Source of the DNA: Pachyseris speciosa
Lineage: Eukaryota; Cnidaria; Anthozoa; Scleractinia; Pachyseridae
Direction of reading: 5' to 3'
Length of the DNA stretch: 64,000 nucleotides
Assembly (NCBI GenBank): GCA_016490735.1
Contig: JAEMWC010001101.1
Coordinates: 106,001 to 170,000, forward strand
The position numbers and the translations under genes are program-made. Positions 55,727 through 64,000 of this stretch are shown one piece after another; the stretch's first letter is position 1, and the number at the start of each line of letters is the position of its first letter. The notes under the pieces are model-generated. The model was not told where the DNA came from. It made no database searches and saw nothing but the letters and a program-made list of their open reading frames with translations.

Positions 55727-57655
55727 AATGGGGGGTTCAACAATCCAGAAAGCGGAGCACCGAAAAGCACGGCCCGGGGATCCCCAGGACCTGCTGGGCT
55801 GCCGGGCCCACAAGGCCCACACGGGCGAAAAGGCGACCTTGGCCCGCAAGGCCCTGCGGGCCCACAGGGGCCCATTGGCCCGCAAGGCCTGCACGGCTCT
55901 CATGAGGAAGAAGGCCCACATGGCCCAAGCCGGCACGCGAGGGCCAACGGGCTCGCAAGGCCCGAAAGGGGACTGCGGGGACGCTGGGCCACAAGAGGTG
56001 CAAGGTTCCAAAGGTGACAAAGGCAACAAAGGTGATGCCGGTCCCCGCAGGGTGGAAGGCCCGCGTGGCATCCAAGGGATCAGAGGCCCGCAAGGGGTAC
56101 AAGGCCCGGCTCCTCCCCTGACTGATTATCTGAAAAGGGATGGCAGCACCCCAATTATAGGCATTCTTGACGCGGGCGGTCACTCGATTGTGAATCTTGA
56201 CGCGCCAGCTGACCCACTTGGTGCGGTCAGTGAAAATTATGTTGCAACCACTTTTGTCAAACTCGATGGAAGCACCCCAATTACAGGCAGTCTCAACGTG
56301 GGGGCCCACAAAATCATCGCTCTCGAAAAGCCGGTCGACAAAACGGACGCGGCGACGAAGGATTATGTGGACCATTCACACCTTTCTCAGTCCGGCGGGC
56401 AAAAAATCAATTTGCCTTTCTCATGGACGATACGGATGAGTCCTCATCCGAAAACAGCATTCAGGTTCATGGGATAGTCAACTTTCCCCCCTCTCCACAC
56501 CGGGTCAATAAAAACGCCAACGAGTTCACTCTCGTCAAAGACGCGGGCAGTGATGATTACCGCTCGCGGATCGGTTTTAATCCCTTTCCGCTGGCGAAAG
56601 GGTATTACACGTTTGTGGTTGAGTACCTTCCACCAGAAATGACAAATGTGTCGGTGAGGGCGAGCGCCACTGTCATTTCCATCCCAATCCAAACCATGCG
56701 AACCTTCAGCAGCTACACAAAAACCCTCATTCAGCTCCACCGGTGGAGCGACAGCACCAACCTCTGGCTCAACCAAAGGCCACCTCGCCGTTTATGGGGT
56801 TTCGGGGACCGTTTCCGGTGTGGACGTGGATGTTTTTGACACGGTTTGGACTGTAGAGGGTGGAATGATGACCATGCAAACCTCTTTGAATATGAATGGT
56901 AAGCTTCTTTTGGCGCCAAAACTGGGGACCGACTTGACTTTGAACGGCAAATATGTCATCGATGAAAATGCGGCATTGTTTGGTGGAACAAACGGGCAGA
57001 TGACAATGATGAATGACTTGAACATGAATAGTTATTTAATTCTCCAACCAAAATTGGGTAGAAATTTAAATTTGAATAACCACTGGGTTTACAACAATGA
57101 CCGCCCATTGTTCAGCTCGAGCGTCCATGGATTGACAATGCAAAACGCGTTGAACATGGATGGGCATGTGATCCATCAACCGAAGTTGGGTGGTGATTTG
57201 GATTTGAATGGGCAAAAGGTGACAGAAGGAAACACTCCCTTATTTGAGTACAGAGCTGGGGCCCTCCGCTTTTCGAAACCTGTGATTTTGCCTGGGTTGG
57301 ATTACAGGATAGCAAGTGACCTGCTAACCGGCACTTCAGCAACAGAAGATATTTTCTCCACGCCAGCGTTTTGGTCTCCATACACCCCTTCTTCAGAGAG
57401 TTGATTCGCTGCGACGTGCACTTTTATGACCGCTCTTCCATGCCCCGAAATGGATCTTTGGGTGTTTACGTCACCACGGGGAGGAGTTAAAGCAAGATTG
57501 CATCCCACAATATCAGCCAAGGAGCGACTGGGTGGGTAACTTTGGGGGCACTTAGGACGTATTTATATTTTCCAAGGGCCACCGCATTGACATTCAAAAT
57601 TACTGGCCTTGACCAGCACACCAAAGTCGCACTTGCCGCCGAGTTCCTTGCATAA
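55727..57655 (+). pseudogene. Collagen-like receptor-binding fibre
   Basis: A Gly-X-Y collagen stretch (about 55,780-56,115, in shifting frames) includes '[16 protein letters not shown]' and 'GPRGIQGIRGPQGVQG'. Next come beta repeats 'GSTPIIGILDAGGHSIVNL' and 'GSTPITGSLNVGAHKIIAL', and three ~44-residue repeats beginning LNMNGKLLLAPKLG, LNMNSYLILQPKLG and LNMDGHVIHQPKLG (56,880-57,230). A C-terminal domain continues in a shifted frame to 57,655 ('RCDVHFYDRSSMPRNG', 'WVTLGALRTYLYFPRA'). This architecture (collagen shaft, repeats, distal domain) suits a trimeric attachment fibre. At least four lesions break it. Confidence 0.72.
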
Positions 57656-58196
57656 ATTTTTACCCTTTGATATAACCATGTGGTTGCTCAGGAGGAAACC
57701 ACAGCCTTCTCCCGTTAACATCTTCCACTTCAACCACATCGACCCGACCCTTGACAGGGGCACAGCGAAATGTTGAAAACGCTTTACGCTTTGTATCACA
57801 AAAAACATTGGGACTACGACTAGCTCTTTCGCGCCTTTCAACGAGAAAATCTGGTTTGCACTGTTGTTGCGGAGAAGTTCGTCATCTCGTCTGCGGTTGC
57901 GGAGGGGTATCACCCTGAATCCAGTCGTCATCTGAGTTTTGACTGGGGTCGGGCTTGGTGTCAAAGCTGTTGCCAGCTTCAAAAAATACGGCAAAAAAGT
58001 GGAAAGGGCCAACTTTGCAAGGGTTGAGTACAAGAAAATCCTCGACGCGATCCGCTTCCATCTCAGGGGTGAGGGTTTCGACGAAAAAACCTTTCTTGAC
58101 AGGCTGAAAATGGTTGACGACTTCGTCAGCGACCACTGCATGGAGATCCCCAAAAACATCCAGGCGAAATACGCCAAACGTTTCGTCGCGGAGTAA
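57656..58196 (+). pseudogene. Small conserved Polinton protein, helical
   Basis: The clear part is 57,940-58,196: 'ANFARVEYKKILDAIRF', 'FLDRLKMVDDFVSDHC' and 'IPKNIQAKYAKRFVAE' to a TAA. It predicts two or three amphipathic helices. An ATG at 57,678 (after GATATAACC) with 'MWLLRRKPQPSP' could be the true start, with frameshifts between, or a separate gene. The function is unknown to me. Confidence 0.45.
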
Positions 58197-58346
58197 GAGC
58201 GCAATCATGTTGATCGATTCAAGTCCCACCACCATGCATCGAACGTTTCTTTCGCCTGGCGACGCGCTGCTGCGTGTATTTTTTCGACGACAGGAAAGAG
58301 TTGTTCGAGAATTTTTTTTGCGCGGCCAAGCTCCTTCTGGAACCGC

Positions 58347-58830
58347 TTAAAAGCAATCTTGCAGAAAGCAAACGTAATTCACTGACTTGGGGAAAAGAAA
58401 CTCCCTGAAATCTTGGATGATGTTTCCCAAAAACTTCCACCGGGTCAGGTCGCAGAGTTCTTGCCCGCCATCTGAAATGGTGTTGACTGCGTCGAATATT
58501 CTGTGTTTCTCGAGAATTTTGCGAAGGTGGGTTCGTGAAACAGGGTTGGCTGTCCACCCCACCTCCCCCCTGGTCTTGGTTGGGGTGGCGAGCTCCTCAA
58601 CCCTTTGACAACTTTGACAAACCAGTTCGAAATTCTCATGGTCCTCAACCATCGTTTATCCACAGCACACCTTTGCGTTCGCTATTATTCCCACCTCCTC
58701 CCTGGTTTTGGTTGGTGTGCCGAGCTCCTCAGATTTTCCACAGCGCCGACACATGAGCCCAAAAGCAACAAAATCCTCAATCATTCTTTCGCCACAACAT
58801 TCATGTGCGTTCGCCTTCTTTCCCACTGCT
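58347..58830 (-). pseudogene. Zinc-ribbon protein with duplicated finger, possibly VLTF3-like
   Basis: Two tandem copies of a zinc-binding pattern: 'CCGERMIEDFVAFGLMCRRC' and, after an in-frame stop, a diverged copy ending 'FELVCQSC'. Each is followed by 'ELxTPTKTRxEVG'. The C-terminal part has 'LRKILEKHRIFDAVN' and 'LGNIIQDFREFLFP'. A zinc ribbon followed by a helical region with an L-R-x-I-L-x-K-H start is reminiscent of viral late transcription factor 3 proteins found in some Polintons. I am not certain. The frame continues shifted beyond 58,347. Confidence 0.45.
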
Positions 58831-58841
58831 TAATATGTTCC

Positions 58842-59697
58842 ATGGAAAAAACTCCTGCCTTAAAGCAGGAAAAACGCCTCTCAAAAATTTACTACAGCCC
58901 GAAAGGTTATTGGAAAGGGTTTGCCGCAGTGAAAAAACTGGCCCAAGCCGCAAAGAAATTCGGAACGTGTGGCGAAACAATGGCTGCAAAAGCAGGCTCT
59001 TTGGCAAATATTTCTTCCCGCACCGCGGCGGGTTCCTCGGCCAAAGTTTTAATGTGCCAACACCCAACGCGGCGAACCAAGCCCTCGGCCTGCCCTCGAC
59101 CTGCTCTTCATGCCGCACGACATGGTGGAACGCAAAACGTTCAAATACGCGCTGACCGTGGTCGACGTGGCCAGCCGCTTCAAGGCAGCTGAACCCCTGA
59201 CCTCGAAAAGTTCTGACGAAGTGGCCCGAGTCTTTGAAACAATTTACAGGCGCGGGCCTCTCAAATGGCCAAAGCTGCTGCAGGTGGACCCAGGGCTGGA
59301 CATTAGCGGTGGACATGGGAGCTGTTTCCAGAGTCATGGAAAAGCATGGAACGGGCATTCGCCGTGGACATGTGGAAGTGCACCACGAACAGGCGATTGT
59401 GGAACGCTTCAACCGCACGCTTGCTCCGTATTCCAGACCTGCTGGTGTGGCCGAAAAAACCCTCCCCTTGGTGTGAAAATGCGCTATCTGCTCCAACCTG
59501 GGGAGTTGGAGCGAGGCACACGAAGAGCCACAGGCCCTGTTTGGTCTTTGAAAACGTTCGAGGTTGAAAGGGTCATGGTGAAACCAAATCAGCCAGTGAT
59601 TTATTGGCTTTCCAACGGGCCAAAACGTAGCTTCGTGCGCGAACAATTGATGGTTGTCCTCCCGAATACTGAGCTCCCTCTTTCCAAGCCTGGCTAA
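58842..59697 (+). pseudogene. Retroviral-type (DDE) Polinton integrase
   Basis: ATG 58,842 opens 'MEKTPALKQEKRLSKIYY'. The catalytic core lies in frame 59,110-59,697 and its neighbours: 'KYALTVVDVASRFKAAEP' (first Asp), 'WPKLLQVDPG' (second Asp) and 'VHHEQAIVERFNRTLA' (Glu). The C-terminal DNA-binding part ends 'YWLSNGPKRSFVREQLM'. This enzyme inserts Polintons, giving ~6-bp target duplications. Frameshifts near 58,960, 59,105, 59,300 and 59,440 inactivate it. Its TAA (59,695-59,697) overlaps the stop of the convergent polymerase gene. Confidence 0.85.
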
Positions 59698-62600
59698 TGC
59701 CAAGCCAAATGATACTCAAGCGGCTCCGTGTGAATCCTGTCGGGCAGCACCCGCCGTTTGTCGTAGTACGTGCTCAGGCTCAGCTTCTGTTGGTGGTACG
59801 TAACCATCTGCCCTCCTTTCAGGCGGAAACCCCGGTTTGCCACCATGTCTTTGTGTCACTCGAGTGCCGCCTTGAAGTGCAGCCAAGTGACTTTGCTTTG
59901 TCTCTTTGACATCCCCTTCGTGCTGAACTTGGCGTGTTCCTCAGAACCGTTGATGTCCACGAAATAACACTTCGAGCAGGTCGCAATCATCCGCCGGCCT
60001 TCGCACTCGAGTTTGAAAAGTCCAGGTGTGCGCTCGCTCCACTTGTCCCACGCCAGCCAGTTGTTTTTGTCCGCCTCAAATTCTTCCCGCATTTCTGGTT
60101 TCACGACATCTTCCAGGTCTTCGCCGCTGATCGCCATGTAATTGCTGGCGGTGTCCATCTGGATCATCTCGAAGTCTTTGCGGTCGACGTACTTGTCCAG
60201 GAAGTCAAAGTAAAACTCCAGCATATCGCATCTTGGCCAACTGGTACACCGCAATCCCGACTTGGAAAGGCCTTCGGATTTTGATCTGCGGCTTCCGGCT
60301 TTCCAGCTCGTACGCGTCCCCGATTTCGTTCAGATCCTCGAAGAATGGGCTGCACAGGGCTCTGTCAACAACTTTCTCGTCGCGGGTGTAAATTACGTTC
60401 GTTTGCCGCTCCACCGCTTCAATCATCTTCCCGTAAGCGCTGTTTCCCAACAGCTTGAATATGTCAGCGAGGAGCACTTTGCTTTTGTCCGTGTCGCCTG
60501 TCCACCGGGCGGTGGTGACTTCTTCCACAAACCAGGTGAAGGGTTTGGCGGCCAATAGTGCGGTCAATGGTGCGGTGAATAAGTTGGCGGTCAATGGTGC
60601 GGTGAGCTGCTGTGATCACAGCCCCGTGGTCGACGTACCATTTCAACAGGGGTGCGAAGACCATCATTTTTCCCGCGGTCAGCGCGCCCACCAACTTTTT
60701 CCCATCTGAGCGGCTTCTGCCTGCGCTGCAGGTAATCCAGCATGTGTTGTGGGACAGCTTCGGTAGGCACCTGCTGATTCACGAAGAATGGACACAACTC
60801 CTCGAATTTCGGCCGCAGGGGTCTAGAAATCTCGATGTCCACCTCGGCGAAACCAAACCAGGCCCCCACTTGAAGCCTTCGCGTGAAACCTGGTGCCTCT
60901 CTGGCCGGCTCTTCGAAGCGCATGACCCTTTCCTTTCCGCAAGGCATCTCTTGCAGCATTGTCGAGAGGTACAAAGCGTTGGCGTCGTACCCCACGATTT
61001 TCCAGCACGGGTGAGGGCTCGGGACTTGGTGACTGCAGATGTTGGTCTCCCCCACTTCGTGGTGCCTTGTGAAAACGATGCTTGGCCCACCAACCACCGC
61101 GCCTTTCAACATCTGTAGGCTTCTTTCCCCGGCGTCCACAGCTCGGCGCCTCTTTCGGCCGTACCCCGGAGGAGATAATGCATGATGACCCCAGGAATCG
61201 ACGCCGCGTCTTTCAAAATGTCAATGCCTTTGCCGTGTAGAAACTCCGCAATTACTTCAGGGCCTCCAACCCCGGCGCCACGTCCAAGTTGTTGTAATAC
61301 CGCAGCCAATCTGCGAAGGTCCGCATACCCTTTTCTCGGAACAAGCGTTGGCACCGCGCATATTCATCCAGCGTCAGCACGTACTGACAATGCAGTTTGG
61401 AATACCACTCGGAATAGGGTGGGAGCCCTTCGTAATTGAGTTTGTCGGGCGTGTCAAACCATACGTATGGGAACCATGGTTTCTCACCCTCACACTCGAA
61501 AGCTTTTACCCATTTGTCGTAGCTGGTTCCTAGGCCAAGGTAGTTGACAATGTCGAGAAATCGCAATCTGGGTGTGGTGATGTACATAATCTTGTTGGCT
61601 TTTTTCGCAACAGTGGGCTTTTTGGTCATGTCGGACAGCCTCCCCACAAAGTGGTTTCTGATGAGATTCAAGTCGTAATTTCCAGAGTTGAAACCGAGGG
61701 TCAGGACCTGGTTGCACCAGTCTTCGATAACCCCCTGCTGCTTTTTGGGAAGGAACCCAAAGTTGGAAGGAAGGAACTCGGCCCGCACTGCCGCTCGAAT
61801 GTTTCTTCCCCTCCGCTCCAACTCTTCAACGAAGAGTCTTTGTCGCAGATGTGTGTGGGCTCTGGTTCCAGTGTGTCTCCGATGGAAACAGAGATCGGGA
61901 CATGCACGTTTTCGATCGTCAGGTTTTCTGTGGGGTTCTTCCGGCGTTTGCAGTCTCCGAAGGCTTCGAAGTCGTAAAGGATCTCGTGGGGATAGCTTTT
62001 TGTGAAGGACTCGGGCAGAAGGTCGCCCCCCAAAGGTCCAACTTCACACCCCCACATCTCCACAACTTCGAAGCCAGCCTCACGAAGTTGCATGGTACGT
62101 TTTTGTGTGGCTTCAAACCGCGATTCCAATGTTATCTTGTTGCCATTTCTCCCCCTTTCGATTATCACTCTGCAGTTTTCTGGTTGACACCTGCGGCATC
62201 CGTGAAACCAACAACCATGAAACTGAACTATGGTCTTGGTTGTGGGATCGAACCCATCCATCCATAAAACGCGTGCCCTTCGAAAACCCCTATTGTCCGA
62301 ATGTTCTTTAGCTGGTTGATTGGGTTCCGCCCGAGGTACCACACCACATTTCCTTCAACTTCCTCAGGCTCGTAAACACGGACGCCAAGCCACTGCGAGG
62401 CGGGCAACCCCGGTTGAAATGACTTTCGATCTTGTCCAACTTATCCAGTCACGTTCCGTGACAATCGTTTGGGGGGGGGGAGTTGGAAATAACTCTGAGC
62501 CAACTCGCGGGCTTTGTTAGTGCTTCTGTCCGGTCTTACCTCACGGTGTACAGCCAAACAGCGCGAGAAACGGAGGTTGTCTTGAAAAGTGTCAGGCGCG

Positions 62601-63350
62601 ATCATCGACCGTCCGTGGGCCAAGTTGCACAGCCAAGCTGGCAGCGGTCCCGTGCCAAGCAGCGGCTGGCGGTCAAGCACATCCACTCGATAGAAATCTT
62701 CAAACACCCATTTCGTGTTCGGGCGTGGGATTTTCTGAAGCTCCAGACGCGCCTTTTCCTTTTTCCTCAACCAACGTTCGGCCTCCTGCAGGGAGTGAAA
62801 CCAGGGGGAGCCGTTCTCGACATTGTCGGCCTACACCATGAGCGAACTGTCCTCGATGTTGCGCAGTCGAAAATTATTTACGTATCTCAAGTAAAAGGTT
62901 GTTTTGACGTTGTTTCGTATTTTTTCCATGAGGTTTGCTGTTTGGTCATTTTCCAAACCGTCATTAACACGCCAAAGAATGTAACGCCTCCCTCGACTAT
63001 CCTCCTCAACCCCAAATTCTGTTTGACCCAAAGACCAAAGATTGAGACCTTTTGATTGGTGTTTCAAACTCTCGCACCAACTCGACCAGCTTCTTTTGCT
63101 TGGCGGTTCTTCGCGGGGGTGAAGGAGGGGGTGGTTGGTATGGGCGAAGAATGGGGAGAGGGTGCCGCACCCCTCGTTGGAGGGAAACTGTTTCTGCAAA
63201 AGTAACCAACGGACCGCCCACCACTCCTCCCAACACCCTTCTGTGGGGAGGAGGCACTGGCTGCACTGTGTTCGCAAAAACACTGTGCAAAAGGGCGAAG
63301 AGCGCCTCCCAATCAATCTCATCTTCCGTTGGCTTCGAGTTGGTTCCCAT
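59694..63350 (-). pseudogene. Protein-primed family B DNA polymerase
   Basis: ATG 63,350 ('MGTNSKPTEDEIDWEAL') directly follows TTATATAGG. Motifs in order: 'LLGTGPLPAWLCNLA', 'ILYDFEAFGDCKRRKN' (Exo I), 'NSGNYDLNLIRNHFVG' (Exo II), 'WLRYYNNLDVAPGLEA' (Exo III), 'KIVGYDANALYLSTM' (Pol A), 'LADIFKLLGNSAYGKM' (Pol B) and 'FEMIQMDTASNYMAIS' (Pol C, second Asp changed to Ala), then 'RTPGLFKLECEGRRM'. At ~3.65 kb it has full family length (about 1,150-1,200 codons). It is split into seven or more frames. It would replicate the element from protein-bound ends. Confidence 0.92.
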
Positions 63351-63391
63351 CCTATATAATGGGCCGCGATTTTTTCTTTGTTTGGCCTCCT

Positions 63392-63643
63392 CTTTCCCCA
63401 TTGCTGATGGGTCGTGGATACCCCCGCATCCTTTCTCTAATACCCCGCACCCTGTTGCTGACGGTTGGCCCTCTCTTTGGTTTGTTTTCCATCTTAGTTA
63501 CCATGCACCGCCTCTCTCTAATTGCCCGCGCGGTGATGCGGGTTGGTGTGGGGTTGTTTAACCTTAGTAGTATATGCGGCGTCTGATGTTGCGGGTTTGA
63601 CCAACCATAGTAGTATATGTGGCGTCTGACAAATACAACCGAA
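63392..63643. repeat. Polinton right terminal inverted repeat
   Basis: Complementary to 41,648-41,888. It contains two direct copies of AGTAGTATATGYGGCGTCTG, at 63,567 and 63,609. Confidence 0.9.
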
Positions 63644-64000
63644 CGAAAACTAAAGGACGAACAACCACTAAAGAACATGAACCCGAAATTAAATCTACTG
63701 TGGTTCTGCCATACGCCATCGGAGGCTCTTCGCCGTTGCCTACAACAACAAGGCATACGGACTGTTTTCAGATCTGACACAACTCTTAGATCACACCTAG
63801 TGTGACCTAAGGACATTGTCGATCCAGTAAAACAAGACGGAGTAGTCTACAAGATACCCTGCGAATGTGGTAAGGTTTATATTGGAGAGACGGGAAGATC
63901 TATGCATGAACGGATTAAGGAACACGATAGAGACATACGGCTTGCTCGAACCTGGAGGCAGGATAGCCGAGTGGTTTGGGGCGCTGGATTTCAACGCGGT
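63644..64000 (+). pseudogene. Penelope-like element C-terminus with GIY-YIG endonuclease
   Basis: Directly outside the Polinton end, the plus strand reads 'LRRCLQQQGIRTVFRSD', an in-frame TGA at 63,803-63,805, then 'PKDIVDPVKQDGVVYKIP', 'CECGKVYIGETGRSMHE' and 'IKEHDRDIRLART'. G-V-V-Y-x-I-P-C-x-C-x-x-x-Y-I-G-E-T-G-R is the GIY-YIG nuclease start typical of Penelope-like retroelements. A frameshift lies near 63,720. The RT part is absent, probably removed by the Polinton insertion. The window ends inside the fragment. Confidence 0.78.

Larger units (their letters stand above)
41648..63643. mobile_element. Decayed Polinton (Maverick/adintovirus-like) element
   Basis: Terminal inverted repeats of ~250 bp bound a block holding protein-primed DNA polymerase B, retroviral-type integrase, packaging ATPase, adenain-type protease, major and minor capsid proteins. 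That is the defining Polinton gene set. The span is 22.0 kb, or about 15.9 kb without the nested 6.1-kb insertion, normal for the class. GC content is visibly higher than in the flanks. Almost every gene has frameshifts or stops, so it cannot be active. Target-site duplications could not be set because the termini are rearranged. Confidence 0.93.

Noticed and set aside
55780..56115. A host collagen exon
   Set aside because: It sits between Polinton ATPase and other element genes on the same strand and continues into fibre-type repeats, with no splice structure.
55592..56375. Pro/Gly-rich minus-strand frames over the fibre gene
   Set aside because: Antisense images of the Gly-X-Y collagen codons.

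Overview
The window looks like repeat-rich chromosomal DNA of a cnidarian, most probably a stony coral. No host protein gene, rRNA gene or clearly functional tRNA was found. The assignment is an inference from the mobile elements: Tx1/L1-like and CR1/L2-like LINE remains, a Penelope-like GIY-YIG fragment, tRNA-derived SINEs, many foldback elements, and a Polinton (Maverick/adintovirus-like) element whose proteins resemble those known from corals.

Layout. 1-7,350 is mostly a ~137-bp satellite, interrupted at 4,855-5,938. 7,351-31,907 is a composite block built mainly from a ~2.6-kb tandem unit. Each unit carries two CR1/L2-like LINE 3' ends joined tail to tail, a foldback element, an ATT/GTT microsatellite and a TATA-containing promoter-like block. 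One unit holds a 5.4-kb Tx1/L1-like LINE. The 137-bp satellite resumes at 31,908-36,468 and carries a tRNA-derived SINE. 36,469-41,572 is AT-rich and full of MITEs and inverted repeats, with no convincing gene.

41,648-63,643 is a decayed Polinton with ~250-bp terminal inverted repeats. Left to right it carries a Cys-rich/F-box-like gene (+), a PLA2-like gene (-), a minor virion-type protein (-), an adenain-type protease (-), a pVI/core-like protein (-), a double-jelly-roll major capsid protein (-), a small basic protein (-), a minor capsid protein (-), an acidic structural-type protein (-), a packaging ATPase (+), a collagen-like fibre (+), a small alpha-helical protein (+), a zinc-ribbon protein (-), a retroviral-type integrase (+) and a protein-primed family B DNA polymerase (-). 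Nearly all are broken, so this is a fossil. Four of its genes have the motif TATATA(G) directly against the start codon, which suggests a virus-type promoter.

The most notable feature lies inside the Polinton. An insertion at 47,089-53,230, flanked by a 12-bp target-site duplication, is a tandem array of exactly 256-bp monomers. Every monomer junction encodes a type I hammerhead ribozyme with an intact core (CTGATGA, 4-bp stem II, GAAA, GTC cleavage site) and a long stem I. This is the organisation of a metazoan retrozyme, a non-autonomous retroelement that spreads through self-cleaved circular RNA. The array has an inverted left end and alternates two monomer variants, as if amplified as 512-bp dimers. 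A second Tx1/L1-like LINE (47,436-51,938, minus strand, endonuclease domain deleted) later inserted into one of the ribozyme cores with a 14-bp target-site duplication. The order of events is therefore Polinton, then retrozyme, then LINE. A Penelope-like fragment, from the class of elements suspected of mobilising retrozymes, abuts the right Polinton end.
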